Shown: positions 33,496 to 43,271 of the stretch, in pieces
How the letters are laid out: each line of letters opens with the position of its first letter
Position numbering within the stretch: the first letter of the stretch is position 1
Assembly: GCA_035526335.1 (NCBI GenBank)
Contig: DATLCN010000007.1
Coordinates: forward strand, 1-64,000
Source: GCA-2861595 sp035526335
GTDB taxonomy: Bacteria; Actinomycetota; Acidimicrobiia; Acidimicrobiales; GCA-2861595
Length of the DNA: 64,000 bases
Direction of reading: 5' to 3'
Program-made: the position numbers and the translations under genes
Notes under the pieces: model-generated
Seen by the model: only the letters and a program-made list of their open reading frames with translations
Told to the model about the DNA's origin: nothing
Databases searched by the model: none

Positions 33496-34478
33496 TCGCG
33501 GAGGTCCTTTCCGGTGAGCCCGATGAAGACGGCCTCCAGGGTGGGCTCGTTCATGGACAGGTCGGTGACAATGAAGCCTCCCGCCTCGGCTGCGGCCATG
33601 ACGCGGGGGAGCGCGCCGCGGGAGCCGCGTAGCTCGAGGCGGACCTGGCCTTCCAGCACGTGGGCCCGCACCGCTCCCGACACCGTCTCCCGCAGGTGAG
33701 ACGCCAACTGGTGCAGATCGCCCTCGACCGAGAGGCTGACGACGGTGTCGGCCCCGAGCGTCTGCTTCAGCGCCGCCGGTGTGTCCAGGGCGAGGATGCG
33801 CCCGTGGTCCATGATCGCCACCCGGCTGCACAACTGGTCGGCCTCCTCCATGTAGTGGGTGGTGAGGAAAATGGTCTGCCCCTGATCGTTCAGCTCGCCG
33901 AGCACCTCCCACAACGCCAGCCGGCTCTGCGGATCGAGGCCGGCTGTCGGTTCGTCGAGGAACAGGATGCGGGGCCGGTGGAGGATGGCACGTGCCACCA
34001 TCAGGCGCTGCGCCATACCCCCGGACAGGGCCGCCGGCTCCGCGCCCGCCCTGTCCGTCAGGCGGAACTGCTCCAATCCACGGCGGGTCGCGTCACGGGC
34101 TTCGCCGGCGCTCATTCCGAAGTACCGGCCGTGGAAGTACAGATTCTGTTCCACCGTGAGCGCCCGGTCGAGCGTGTTGACCTGCGGCACGACGCCGATC
34201 ACCTGCTTGGCCACCGCGGGATGGGCGACCACGTCCACTCCACCGACGACGGCTCGACCCGAAGTGGGCCCAATTCTGGTGGTCAGCATGCCGACTGTCG
34301 TCGTCTTGCCCGCGCCGTTCGGACCGAGCAGTCCGAATATCTCGCCTGCCTGCACGCACAGGTCGAGGCAGTCGACGGCGACCAGATCTCCTGGATAGAC
34401 CTTCGTCAGGGCGTCCGTCCTGATGACCTCGTTGGTGGCCGCGGGGCCGGTCACCGAAACCTCGTACCCAGCCTGCAT
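33492..34478 (-). CDS. ABC transporter ATPase, DrrA-like
   Basis: From ATG 34478 the product has 328 residues. Walker A GPNGAGKTT, Q-loop PQVNTLD, signature LSGGMAQRL, Walker B ILFLDEPTAGLD and H-loop TTHYMEEA are all present. The C-terminal 90 residues form the accessory domain of DrrA-type exporters. It pairs with the downstream permease. A TTG at 34490 is an alternative start. Upstream on the other strand lie polysaccharide genes, so a role in surface glycan export is possible. Confidence 0.9.
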   Translation of the reverse strand: MQAGYEVSVTGPAATNEVIRTDALTKVYPGDLVAVDCLDLCVQAGEIFGLLGPNGAGKTTTVGMLTTRIGPTSGRAVVGGVDVVAHPAVAKQVIGVVPQVNTLDRALTVEQNLYFHGRYFGMSAGEARDATRRGLEQFRLTDRAGAEPAALSGGMAQRLMVARAILHRPRILFLDEPTAGLDPQSRLALWEVLGELNDQGQTIFLTTHYMEEADQLCSRVAIMDHGRILALDTPAALKQTLGADTVVSLSVEGDLHQLASHLRETVSGAVRAHVLEGQVRLELRGSRGALPRVMAAAEAGGFIVTDLSMNEPTLEAVFIGLTGKDLRE

Positions 34479-34497
34479 GAGCCAAGTCAAGCGGATT

Positions 34498-34534
34498 TAC
34501 AATCGACACGTGTTGCGTCCTGGAGGCTGGATCA
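34498..34534 (+). repeat. Repeated promoter/leader-like element, copy 1
   Basis: TACAAT followed by CGACACGTGTTGCGTCCTGG closely matches 40326-40363. A short stem (GTCC/GGAT) is preserved as GTCC/GGAC in the other copy. It lies 203 bp upstream of the polysaccharide polymerase-like gene, on the same strand. Confidence 0.55.
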
Positions 34535-34736
34535 AGAAGTCGAGCGGAGCGCAGCGGGAGCCCGACGGGGTCTTTGTGCCTGGGACGGGCGTGCCCCGAC
34601 CAGGGAAGGACCCCGAGTTCGGTCACGTCGGAGACGGAGGTAAGCGTGGGATGGCTGGGACCGCCCAGCCCAACTAAACCGAGGGCTCACGCTCACGGGC
34701 ATCGCCGCCGATGGTGATGCTGTCGCTGGCTGGAGG

Positions 34737-35900
34737 ATGATCGGCGACCGGATGCCGGCGGTGGCCTGGGCCGCAGCGGTGTTGTTCGCGCCGCTCAACG
34801 GAATTCGCATCAATCGGGCCTTTTCGGTCAGCGACGGTTTGATCGCCTTCGCCGTCGTCGCCACCGCCACCTCTCCGACCTCGAGGCGCAAAATCCGCGA
34901 TGTCACCGCCGATCGAGCCCTGCTGATCGGGCTCGGTCTCTTGACTCTGGGGGCGCTCATCGGCAGCATCTTCGCTCCCCATCCCTGGACCAGCCTGGGC
35001 GGGACCGCCAGGTTCGTATTCATCAGCCTGAGCTCAGTTGTCGCCGTCGGGCTGTGGGCGCCGTCTCGAGGCACGCTTCGGCGGTTCTGTGTGCTGTGGC
35101 TCTCGGGTGCCACAGCCAACGCGCTGTGGGCGCTGGTGGTCAGCCCGACGGTCTGGGGTCGCCGCGCCGGGCTCGCCAGCCATCCCAACAGCCTTGGCCT
35201 GGTGTGTGTCCTGGGGACGGGTCTCGCCCTCGGCTTCTGTCTGTCCGACCGCGGGATTCCCCGTCGTGTCGCAGAAGCGTCCTGTGCGTTGCTCGCGGTA
35301 GGGGTGGTGCTGTCAGGATCACGGGCCGCACTCTTGGGCCTCGTCACAGCGGTGCCGGTCGTGCTGGTTCTCTCCTCGCGACGGCGACTGGTGCTGCCAA
35401 CTGTCGCTGCGACCCTTCTCGTCGGCGGTGCCGTACTCGCCGGAGCCCTTCACCCCCCTGCCCACGGTTCCTTGGGCCGGCTGGTCGGCGACAGATCCAC
35501 GGTCGAGAGCGACGCCAGCCGCGACGAGCTCCTCAGGCGGACTGGCGACCGCATCAAGGCTCACCCTCTGACCGGCGAGGGATTCCAGTACGCGCACGAG
35601 GCCCACAGCATCTATCTCCAGGCTCTCGTCGCGGGCGGCCCCCTCGGGCTAGCGGGACTGGCGCTGATCAACGGCATGGCGCTGACGGCGGCCTGGCGCG
35701 CCCTCGCAGCTCGTCGTGAGGCAGTCACGGGCGACCATTCGGTGCTGGCAGGCCTGGCCGGCGGATACGCCGGCTACCTGGTCGCTGCCGCGTTCCAGAA
35801 CAGCCTTGGGGAGCGTCACGTGTGGCTGTACCTGGCGGGCGCGACCGCGCTCGCGCGCGAGCTTCGACCCATGGGGCAGGGCGGCCCACGGACCCTCTAG
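34737..35900 (+). CDS. O-antigen ligase/polymerase-like membrane protein
   Basis: The 387-residue protein has about ten membrane segments and, between the later ones, a large outward loop (about 230-290) with GEGFQYAHEAHSIYLQAL; the H-S/N-x-x-L pattern in that loop is typical of the WaaL/Wzy O-antigen ligase family. It probably polymerises or attaches a surface polysaccharide. It stands 17 bp before the glycosyltransferase fusion gene in the same direction and near GDP-fucose genes, consistent with glycan assembly. Confidence 0.8.
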   Translation: MIGDRMPAVAWAAAVLFAPLNGIRINRAFSVSDGLIAFAVVATATSPTSRRKIRDVTADRALLIGLGLLTLGALIGSIFAPHPWTSLGGTARFVFISLSSVVAVGLWAPSRGTLRRFCVLWLSGATANALWALVVSPTVWGRRAGLASHPNSLGLVCVLGTGLALGFCLSDRGIPRRVAEASCALLAVGVVLSGSRAALLGLVTAVPVVLVLSSRRRLVLPTVAATLLVGGAVLAGALHPPAHGSLGRLVGDRSTVESDASRDELLRRTGDRIKAHPLTGEGFQYAHEAHSIYLQALVAGGPLGLAGLALINGMALTAAWRALAARREAVTGDHSVLAGLAGGYAGYLVAAAFQNSLGERHVWLYLAGATALARELRPMGQGGPRTL

Positions 35901-35917
35901 CCGCATAGCCTGCTGCA

Positions 35918-37966
35918 GTGAAGATCGTCGTCCACGATTATGCCGGCCATGCCTTCCCGATCGAACTGAGCCGGGAGTTGGCTGGGCGAGGGCACGACGT
36001 GCTGCATCTCTACTGTAGGAATGTGGTCGGGCCTCGCGGCGCCTTGGTGCGGCGTCCCGAAGATCCGAGCAGCTTGTCGATCGAAGGTGTGGCCATCGGC
36101 CGCGTCTTCGCCAAGTACTCCATTACCCGCCGGTTCGTGGACGAGTTGGCGTACGGCCGGGCGGCGGCGGCTCGTATCGCTTCCTACGGGCCGCGAGCCG
36201 TGCTATCGGCCAACACGCCGCTGTTGAGCCAGCATTTCCTGCTGACGGAGGCTCGAAGGTCGAGGCGGCGGTTCGTGTATTGGTGGCAGGACTCCTACGG
36301 CGTGGGGGTCCACGCCGTCGTGCGCCGCCGCGCGCCTCGCCTGGCCGCGCTCGTGGCCTGGCCCTTCGAAGCCATGGAGCGGCGGATGCTGTCGAGGAGC
36401 CAGCGGGTGGTTGCGATCTCGGAGGTTTTGAGATCGCAGGCGGAGCTGTGGCGCGTGGACCCCGGAACGATCGAGGTCGTTCCGAATTGGGCCCCGCTGG
36501 ACGAGGTGGTTCCGGGGATTTATGAGAACGGCTGGAAGGTGGCTCACGGGTTCTCCGGAGTGCCGCTCGTCGTCTACACCGGTACCCTCGGGCTGAAGCA
36601 CGACCCCACGATGCTGGCCGACCTCGCCTCCGGACTGCGGGCTACGGGCGCGCGGGTCGTGGTGGTATCGGAGGGGCCTGGCCGCTTCCTTCTCGAGGAG
36701 CGCAGACGGCGTGAGAATCTCGACAATCTCGTCCTGATGGATTACCTGCCACCCGAGTTGCTGGGAGAGGTACTCGCTGCCGCCGATGTTCTGATCGCCA
36801 TCCTGGAGGCGGACGCTGGAGCCTTCTCGGTGCCCTCCAAGGTGCTGTCGTACCTGTGCGCCGGCCGGCCGGTCGTAGCGTCGTTGCCCCTGGAGAACCA
36901 GGCCGCCCAGGTGCTGAGCGAGGCCGGCGCCGGCATCTGCGTCCAGCCGGGTGATCGCAGGGCCCTCCTCCACGCCGTCGAGGAACTGCTTCGGGATCCG
37001 GCGCGTCGGGAGACAATGGGCTCAAGCGGCCGTCGCTACGCGGAGGCGCACTTCAACCGCGGCGCGGTGGCTGATCGGTTCGAGCGGATCCTTGTCGGTC
37101 CTGGGGCCGGGTGCAGGCTCGGTGCCGCCGGAGTCGTGGCAGGCACCGTCAGCCGGATCTGGAGGCATCCCGAGAACCGGCGGCGGCGATGGAGGGCGAT
37201 CACCCGATACGTCGTCTGGCAGGTGTGGGAACGGGCCGTGCGCCGGCCATGGATGCTCGAGATCATGCCGAACCGGCGAATTCTGTGCCACCCTCACAGC
37301 CCTATCGCCGCTGCCGTCCTTTACTACCGGCTACCGGACCCGATGGAGATGCGCTTTCTGCTCGACTACCTGACGGAAGGCGACTCGTTCGTGGACGTGG
37401 GTGCCAACGTGGGCGTCTATACGCTCTTGGCCTCCTCGGTGGCCGGAGTCCGGGTGGTGGCCATCGAGCCTTCGACGTCCTCCTACGAGCGGCTCCGGGA
37501 GAATGTGGACCTGAACGACCTCAGTGACTCCGTGGTGACGCTGAAGGCCGCGGTGGGACGACAGCCCGGAGAGGCGCGACTGTCCACGGCATACGGGCCG
37601 ATGAATGCCATCGTGGACGGTTCGGCAATGGGCGAAACTGTCGATGTCACCACCGTGGACCAGGTGCTGGCCGACCATACCCGGACCAAGGTGGCAGTCA
37701 TGAAGGTCGACGTGGAGGGAGCGGAACTCGATGTTCTGGCCGGAGCCGAGGCGTGTATCGTCCGTGACCGCCCTGCGCTCATCATCGAGGCGAATGATCC
37801 CGAGCGGCTGGCCGCTTTCGCATCAGACGCGGGCTATACGTGCGTCCTTTACGACACTGCCAGCCGCGTGTTCACGCCCGTTCCGATCCCGTCCTGCACC
37901 GGGGGAAATGTCCTGCTGTTGGCTGATCTCGATGAAGCCGTTGAACGTCTCCGCCAACCCGGTTGA
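35918..37966 (+). CDS. Glycosyltransferase (GT4-like) fused to FkbM-type methyltransferase
   Basis: The 682-residue protein joins two enzymes. Residues 1-395 form a GT-B glycosyltransferase of the WbuB/GT4 type (HDYAGHAFPIELSRELAGRG at the N-terminus, VVYTGTLGLKHDP, VPSKVLSYLCAGRPVVAS and NQAAQVLSEAGAG). After a basic linker (about 396-450), residues 455-682 form a SAM-dependent FkbM methyltransferase (FVDVGANVGVYTLL, VVAIEPSTSSYERL, MKVDVEGAELDVLAGAE). One chain could thus add a sugar and O-methylate the glycan. The GTG start has no strong ribosome site; coupling to the upstream gene is likely. Confidence 0.87.
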   Translation: MKIVVHDYAGHAFPIELSRELAGRGHDVLHLYCRNVVGPRGALVRRPEDPSSLSIEGVAIGRVFAKYSITRRFVDELAYGRAAAARIASYGPRAVLSANTPLLSQHFLLTEARRSRRRFVYWWQDSYGVGVHAVVRRRAPRLAALVAWPFEAMERRMLSRSQRVVAISEVLRSQAELWRVDPGTIEVVPNWAPLDEVVPGIYENGWKVAHGFSGVPLVVYTGTLGLKHDPTMLADLASGLRATGARVVVVSEGPGRFLLEERRRRENLDNLVLMDYLPPELLGEVLAAADVLIAILEADAGAFSVPSKVLSYLCAGRPVVASLPLENQAAQVLSEAGAGICVQPGDRRALLHAVEELLRDPARRETMGSSGRRYAEAHFNRGAVADRFERILVGPGAGCRLGAAGVVAGTVSRIWRHPENRRRRWRAITRYVVWQVWERAVRRPWMLEIMPNRRILCHPHSPIAAAVLYYRLPDPMEMRFLLDYLTEGDSFVDVGANVGVYTLLASSVAGVRVVAIEPSTSSYERLRENVDLNDLSDSVVTLKAAVGRQPGEARLSTAYGPMNAIVDGSAMGETVDVTTVDQVLADHTRTKVAVMKVDVEGAELDVLAGAEACIVRDRPALIIEANDPERLAAFASDAGYTCVLYDTASRVFTPVPIPSCTGGNVLLLADLDEAVERLRQPG

Positions 37967-38150
37967 GCCGCGCCTGCCCGCGGTGTCGCCTGGGTGTGGG
38001 CGGTCGTGCAGGGTGCGGTGCGCCTTGGTCCTCGTCGTCGGTGGTCACCTCGCCTCGTGCCATCGTGTGGTGACAAAATCCGGCGCTGCCGTGCGCTGGC
38101 AGGCTGCCGCCAGGCGGCCCCGACCGCGGCGGGTGTCCCCCCGTCGTGGA

Positions 38151-39113
38151 TCAAGGAGCACTGGCATCTGCGTTGCCCGAGACTTTCGTCAGGAACCACT
38201 TGTATGTTTCCGCAATGCCCTCGGAAAGGTCGGTCGTCGCCTTCCAACCTAGGGCGTTGAGGCGCGATACGTTCAGCACCTTCCGTGGAGTCCCGTCTGG
38301 CTTGGTACTGTCAAAAACGAGTTCGGCTCCGGGATACACGATCTCGCGCACTAGTTCGGCGAGGGCCCGGATACTGAGATCCTCCCCGGTGCCGACGTTG
38401 ACGTGGCCGGCCGTGTCGTAGTAGTCCATGAGGAAGACACACGCGTCGGCCAAGTCATCGACGTGAAGAAACTCCCGCATGGGGCTGCCCGTGCCCCAGA
38501 TGACGACCGCCGGCTCACCGGTCAGCTTCGCGTCGTGGAACTTCCGGATCAGGGCGGGGAGGACGTGGCTACTGGTGAGGTCGAAGTTGTCGTTGGGCCC
38601 GTACAAATTGGTGGGCATCGCAGAGATGAAGTTGCAGCCGTACTGGGTGCGGTAGCTCTGGCAGAGCTTGATGCCTGCGATCTTGGCTAGTGCGTAGGCC
38701 TCGTTGGTGGGCTCCAAGGGTCCTGTGAGCAGTTGGTCCTCGGTAATCGGTTGCGTGGCTTGGCGGGGGTAAATACACGAACTGCCCAGGTACAACAGCT
38801 TGGTCACGCCGAAGAGGTGGCTGGAGTGCACCACGGTCGCGTGGATCATCATGTTGTCGTAGAGGAATTCCGCCGGGCGGCTGGAGTTGGCGAGGATGCC
38901 CCCTACCGTGCCAGCTACCAGGAACACGTACTCGGGGCGGTTGGCTTTGAACCAGTAGTTGACCGCAGCCTGGTCGCGCAGGTCGAGCTGCTCCCGGGTG
39001 GCGACGAGGATGTTGGTGTAGCCGTCGGCCTCGAGGCGGCGCAGCAGTGCGGAGCCGACGAGACCTCGGTGGCCAGCGACGTAGATCCTTGCGTTCTTCT
39101 CAAGTGGGGTCAC
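38151..39113 (-). CDS. fcl: GDP-L-fucose synthase
   Basis: GTG 39113 follows GGAGGA at 5 bp. The 320-residue SDR enzyme has the nucleotide-binding GHRGLVGSAL, the catalytic GSSCIYP and the YALAKIAG (YxxxK) motif, and ANSSRPAEFLYDNMMI typical of epimerase-reductases of the Fcl/WcaG family. It converts GDP-4-keto-6-deoxymannose to GDP-L-fucose. It lies 24 bp after gmd, whose product supplies its substrate. Confidence 0.93.
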   Translation of the reverse strand: MTPLEKNARIYVAGHRGLVGSALLRRLEADGYTNILVATREQLDLRDQAAVNYWFKANRPEYVFLVAGTVGGILANSSRPAEFLYDNMMIHATVVHSSHLFGVTKLLYLGSSCIYPRQATQPITEDQLLTGPLEPTNEAYALAKIAGIKLCQSYRTQYGCNFISAMPTNLYGPNDNFDLTSSHVLPALIRKFHDAKLTGEPAVVIWGTGSPMREFLHVDDLADACVFLMDYYDTAGHVNVGTGEDLSIRALAELVREIVYPGAELVFDSTKPDGTPRKVLNVSRLNALGWKATTDLSEGIAETYKWFLTKVSGNADASAP

Positions 39114-39137
39114 TGCGATCCTCCGCCCTTTTATCTG

Positions 39138-40154
39138 TTACCGGTCGACCCGTACGGTGCGGCCGGCCAGTTCGTCCTCGAGTTGCTGCACGTCTGCGTC
39201 GACCATGAGGTCCACCAGCTGCTCAAATCGTACCGTCGGTTCCCAGCCAAGCCGATCTCGCGCCTTCCTGGCGTCACCCCGCAGGTCGTCCACCTCAGTC
39301 GGGCGGTGATATCGGGGGTCGTGCCGTACGTGTGCCTCGTATTCGAGGCCGACACGAGCGAAGGCCCGCTGGCAGAGCTCCGCCACACTGTGCGCCTCGC
39401 CAGTGGCGACCACGAAGTCGTCGGGTTCTGGCTGCTGGAGCATGCGCCACATGGCATCCACGTAGTCGGGGGCGTAGCCCCAGTCCCGCCGGGCTGCCAG
39501 GTTGCCGAGGTATACGTCCTCCTGCAGGCCGGCTGCGATGCGCGCCACGGCGCGGGTGATCTTGCGGGTGACGAAGGTTTCCCCCCGCCTCGGGCTCTCG
39601 TGGTTCATGAGTATGCCGTTGGCCGCGAACAGCCCGTAGGCCTCCCGGTAGTTGACCGTGACGTGGAAAGCGAAGACCTTGGCGCAGGCATAGGGACTGC
39701 GGGGGTGGAAAGGTGTGGTCTCGGATTGCGGTGGGGGAGCGCTGCCGAACATCTCCGAGGAGCTGGCCTGGTAGAAACGGGTGTCCACGCCGGCGGCGCG
39801 GATGGCGTCGAGCAGGCGGATGGTGCCCACTCCTGTGGTCTCGGCGGTGTACTCGGGCATCTCGAAGCTGACTCGTACGTGGCTCTGGGCCGCCAGGTGG
39901 TACACCTCGGTGGGCGCCACCTCCCGGATGAGGTTGGCCAGGCTGACGCCGTCGCTGAGGTCGCCGTAGTGGAGACTCAGACGCGGGTTCGGCTCATGCG
40001 GATCCTGGTAGATGCCGTCCAGGCGCCCGGTGTTGAAGTTCGACGCCCGACGCACAAGGCCGTGCACCTCATAGCCTTTGGAGAGGAGGAGCTCGGCGAG
40101 ATAGGAGCCGTCCTGACCGGTGATGCCGGTGATGAGGGCCGTCGGTGCCGGCAT
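39138..40154 (-). CDS. gmd: GDP-mannose 4,6-dehydratase
   Basis: The 338-residue protein has the NADP site GITGQDGSYLAELLL, RASNFNTGRLDGIY, the catalytic SSSEMFG, YACAKVFAFHVTVNYREAYG and ESPRRGETFVTRKITRAVA, all diagnostic for Gmd. It makes GDP-4-keto-6-deoxy-D-mannose, the first committed step to GDP-L-fucose. It is the first gene of a two-gene operon with fcl. The upstream gap (40155-40443) holds the second copy of the repeated TACAAT element but no gene. Confidence 0.95.
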   Translation of the reverse strand: MPAPTALITGITGQDGSYLAELLLSKGYEVHGLVRRASNFNTGRLDGIYQDPHEPNPRLSLHYGDLSDGVSLANLIREVAPTEVYHLAAQSHVRVSFEMPEYTAETTGVGTIRLLDAIRAAGVDTRFYQASSSEMFGSAPPPQSETTPFHPRSPYACAKVFAFHVTVNYREAYGLFAANGILMNHESPRRGETFVTRKITRAVARIAAGLQEDVYLGNLAARRDWGYAPDYVDAMWRMLQQPEPDDFVVATGEAHSVAELCQRAFARVGLEYEAHVRHDPRYHRPTEVDDLRGDARKARDRLGWEPTVRFEQLVDLMVDADVQQLEDELAGRTVRVDR

Positions 40155-40325
40155 CAGGGTTGTGGCTCCACGAGCAGCAGTTTAGGTGGGCGAACGGTCA
40201 GCACACTCGGGCGGCGGAGATGCCGTTGAGCCCGTCCATGAGCTTGGTGGAGGCCAGGGCGACGCGCCGCCCCCGTCCACGAAGCGACGCCCCAACCGGG
40301 CACCCGGTGCCGGTTGTTCGCCCGG

Positions 40326-40363
40326 TACAATTCGATACGTGTTGCGTCCTGGAAACTGGACCA
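40326..40363 (+). repeat. Repeated promoter/leader-like element, copy 2
   Basis: TACAATTCGATACGTGTTGC and the following CTGGAAACTGGACCA match 34498-34534 with one extra T and a few substitutions. It lies 81 bp upstream of the NAD synthetase gene. The TACAAT could be a -10 hexamer, but no good -35 is seen. Confidence 0.55.
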
Positions 40364-40443
40364 GACAGCGCCTACCTCACCACGGATTGAAAGGGGATGG
40401 GGAAACCGGACCATTTGTCGGCCACCGCGTTTCCTGACTACCA

Positions 40444-42156
40444 ATGGTTCGTATCCGGATCGCGGCGTGCCAGCTCAATACGGTGGTCGGGGACCTCGAC
40501 GGGAACCTGGAGCGGATCCTGACCGCCCTTGCGGCGGCCGAGGCGGCCGGAGCGGACGTGGCCGTGTTTTCCGAACTGGCCATAACCGGATACCCGCCGG
40601 AGGACCTCCTCCTCAAGCCCGGGTTCATCGAGGACAACCTGCAAGCCCTCGAGAAGCTGTCTGTGCGTACCGGCTCGTGCGCGGCCGTCGTCGGGTTCGT
40701 CGATGACGACCGCGATCTGCGCAACGCGGCTGCCGTCTGTGCCAACGGCCGGATCGTGGGCCGCTACCACAAGCGCCTTCTGCCGAACTACGCGGTGTTC
40801 GACGAGCAGCGCTACTTCACGCCCGGCGTAGCCCCCATGTCCTTGTTCGAGATCGGCGGAGTGCGGTGCGGAGTGTCGATCTGCGAGGACTCCTGGGCCG
40901 CGGCGGGACCCATCAGCGAGCAGGCCGCCGGTGGTGCCCAGGTAGTTCTCAACCTCAACGCCTCGCCGTACCACGCCGGTCGGCTGCCGGAGCGGGAGCG
41001 GATGCTGTCGACGAGGGCGGCTGATGCGTCGTGCGCGCTGGTCTACGTCAACCAGGTTGGTGGCCAGGACGAGTTGGTCTTCGACGGGGCCTCGCTGATC
41101 GTCGACGACCACGGCCACGTGCTGGCTTCGGCGCCGCAGTTCGAAGAGGCTCTGATGGTGGTCGATCTCCAGGTCGGACCCCTGTTCCGGAAGCGGCTCC
41201 TCGACCCCAGGGGGCGCGCCACGAGCACGCCCCTGCCTACGGTGATGGTCAGCGAAGCGCCGGTGCCGAATCGGGACCACCGCCCGCCGTCGATCACGCC
41301 GGCCCTCACTCCGCTCGACGAAATCTTCGCCGCCCTGGTCACCGGCACTCGGGACTACGTCGCCAAGAACGGGTTCACCGACGTGGTGATCGGTTTATCG
41401 GGAGGCATCGACTCCTCGTTGGTCGCCTGCGTCGCCACCGCCGCCCTCGGCGCTGCCCACGTGCACGGTGTCTCGATGCCGTCGCGCCATTCGAGTGAGG
41501 GGTCGCGGGTGGATGCAGCAGCGGTAGCCTCGTCGTTGGGGATCGAGATGCGTACGGTCTCAATCGAACCTGCGCATGTCGGGCTGCTCGAGATGCTGGC
41601 GCCCTCGTTCGAAGGAACAGTGGAGGACACAACCGAGGAGAACCTCCAGTCACGCATCCGCGGGGTCGTCCTGATGGCGCTGTCGAACAAGCTGGGTTGG
41701 CTGGTTTTGACTACGGGCAACAAGAGCGAGAGCGCAGTCGGCTACTCCACCTTGTACGGTGACACCGCCGGTGGCTTCGCCGTGATCAAGGACGTGCCCA
41801 AGACGCTGGTGTTCCAGCTCGCCCGGCGGGTGAACGAGCGGGCCGGCGCGACGGTGATTCCCGAGGCCGTGCTCACCAAGCCGCCCTCGGCCGAACTGCG
41901 TCCGGGTCAGCGTGACGACGACTCGTTGCCCCCCTACGAGGTGCTCGATCCGATCCTCGAGGCCTACGTCGGCAGCGACCTCACCTCAGCCGAGCTGGTG
42001 GCCGCGGGGTTCGACTCAGAGCAGGTGCGCCAGGTGGTACGTCTCGTGGACGTGGCCGAGTACAAGCGCCGCCAGACCCCTCCAGGGGTGAGGGTGAGCG
42101 CCAAGGCGTTCGGCAAGGACCGCCGGCTCCCGATCACCAATCACTACCGCGGCTGA
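40444..42156 (+). CDS. nadE: Glutamine-dependent NAD+ synthetase
   Basis: The 570-residue protein joins an N-terminal nitrilase-type glutaminase (Glu44 in SELAITGYPPED, lysine in YHKRLLPNYAVFDEQRYF, cysteine in VSICEDSW) to a C-terminal synthetase with the PP-loop GLSGGIDSSLVA (near 318) and TGNKSESAVGYSTLYGD. It amidates deamido-NAD using glutamine nitrogen, the last step of NAD synthesis. Confidence 0.95.
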   Translation: MVRIRIAACQLNTVVGDLDGNLERILTALAAAEAAGADVAVFSELAITGYPPEDLLLKPGFIEDNLQALEKLSVRTGSCAAVVGFVDDDRDLRNAAAVCANGRIVGRYHKRLLPNYAVFDEQRYFTPGVAPMSLFEIGGVRCGVSICEDSWAAAGPISEQAAGGAQVVLNLNASPYHAGRLPERERMLSTRAADASCALVYVNQVGGQDELVFDGASLIVDDHGHVLASAPQFEEALMVVDLQVGPLFRKRLLDPRGRATSTPLPTVMVSEAPVPNRDHRPPSITPALTPLDEIFAALVTGTRDYVAKNGFTDVVIGLSGGIDSSLVACVATAALGAAHVHGVSMPSRHSSEGSRVDAAAVASSLGIEMRTVSIEPAHVGLLEMLAPSFEGTVEDTTEENLQSRIRGVVLMALSNKLGWLVLTTGNKSESAVGYSTLYGDTAGGFAVIKDVPKTLVFQLARRVNERAGATVIPEAVLTKPPSAELRPGQRDDDSLPPYEVLDPILEAYVGSDLTSAELVAAGFDSEQVRQVVRLVDVAEYKRRQTPPGVRVSAKAFGKDRRLPITNHYRG

Positions 42157-42329
42157 TCCGGGGAAAAGAAGGAGTTCGTGCTGTCGGTGGTGAATCCCTG
42201 TCTCAGGGGCCTTGACTCCCCCGGTATGGTGAAAGAGAAGGTTGCCGACCCAGTCCCGTCGAGGCGGGATGCCTTGCCCAGACACTGCTCCAGGGCCTGA
42301 ATACGCAGCGCAACGAAGGGTTTGAAATT

Positions 42330-43271
42330 GTGGCCAAGGACCGAGGTTCAGAGCGGGACGAGGAAGACCTCGTCAGGATCTACCTCAGCGAGATCGGGCA
42401 GTACGCCCTCCTTACCAAGGACGACGAGGTCCGCCTGGCCCAGGCCATCGAGGTCGGCATCGCGGCGCGTGAGGAGCTGGAGAAGCAGCCCAAGGGCCTC
42501 ACCGCGGCGCGCCGCCGGGACCTGAAGCGCAAGCTCTCGGTGGGTGACGACGCCCAGCGGGCCTTCGTCCAGTCGAACCTCCGCCTGGTCGTCTCCATCG
42601 CCAAGAAGTACCAGGCTTCAGGACTCCCGCTGCTCGACCTGATCCAGGAGGGCAACCTCGGGCTCATGCATGCGGTGGAGAAGTTCGATTGGCGCAAGGG
42701 CTTCAAATTCTCGACCTACGCCACCTGGTGGATCCGCCAGGCCATCACCCGCGGCATCGCCAACACCGGCAGGACCATCCGCCTGCCGGTCCATGCCGGC
42801 GACACGCTGGCCCGCCTGCAGAAGGCCCGCTCCCGTCTGGAGCTCAAGTACGGGCGACCGGCCACTCTGTCGGAATTGTCGGCCGAGGTCGAGATGCCCG
42901 AGGACAAGGTGAGCGAGGCCTTGCGCTTCGCGGCGGAGCCGCTGTCGCTGTCCGAGCCTCTCCGCGAGGACGGCGACGCCGAGCTGGGCGACGTCGTCGA
43001 GGACCGCTCGGCCGAATCGCCGTTCGAGGTGGCGGCCACCGCCCTGCTCCCCGAGGAGATCTCCCGTCTCCTCGGGCCCCTGGACGAGCGCGAGCGCGAG
43101 ATTCTGCGCCTCCGTTTCGGCCTCGACCGGGGCGAGCCCCGCACCCTCGAGGAGGTGGGCGAGCACTTCAACCTCACCCGAGAGCGAATCCGCCAGATCG
43201 AAGCAAGGGCCATGTCCAAGCTCCGCCATCCGAGCAGCGACACCGGCGCACGAGACCTGCTCACTGTGTGA
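42330..43271 (+). CDS. Group 2 sigma-70 family factor
   Basis: The 313-residue sigma factor starts at GTG 42330 after CGAAGGG. It contains region 1.2 (DLVRIYLSEIGQYALLT), region 2 (NLRLVVSIAKKYQ, LIQEGNLGLMHAVEKFDW, FSTYATWWIRQAI), region 3 and region 4 with the HTH (TLEEVGEHFNLTRERIRQIEARAMSKLRH). It lacks the long acidic region 1.1 of primary sigma factors, so it is a SigB/HrdB-like group 2 factor. The partner-switch proteins elsewhere in the window are not evidence that they control it. Confidence 0.9.
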   Translation: MAKDRGSERDEEDLVRIYLSEIGQYALLTKDDEVRLAQAIEVGIAAREELEKQPKGLTAARRRDLKRKLSVGDDAQRAFVQSNLRLVVSIAKKYQASGLPLLDLIQEGNLGLMHAVEKFDWRKGFKFSTYATWWIRQAITRGIANTGRTIRLPVHAGDTLARLQKARSRLELKYGRPATLSELSAEVEMPEDKVSEALRFAAEPLSLSEPLREDGDAELGDVVEDRSAESPFEVAATALLPEEISRLLGPLDEREREILRLRFGLDRGEPRTLEEVGEHFNLTRERIRQIEARAMSKLRHPSSDTGARDLLTV

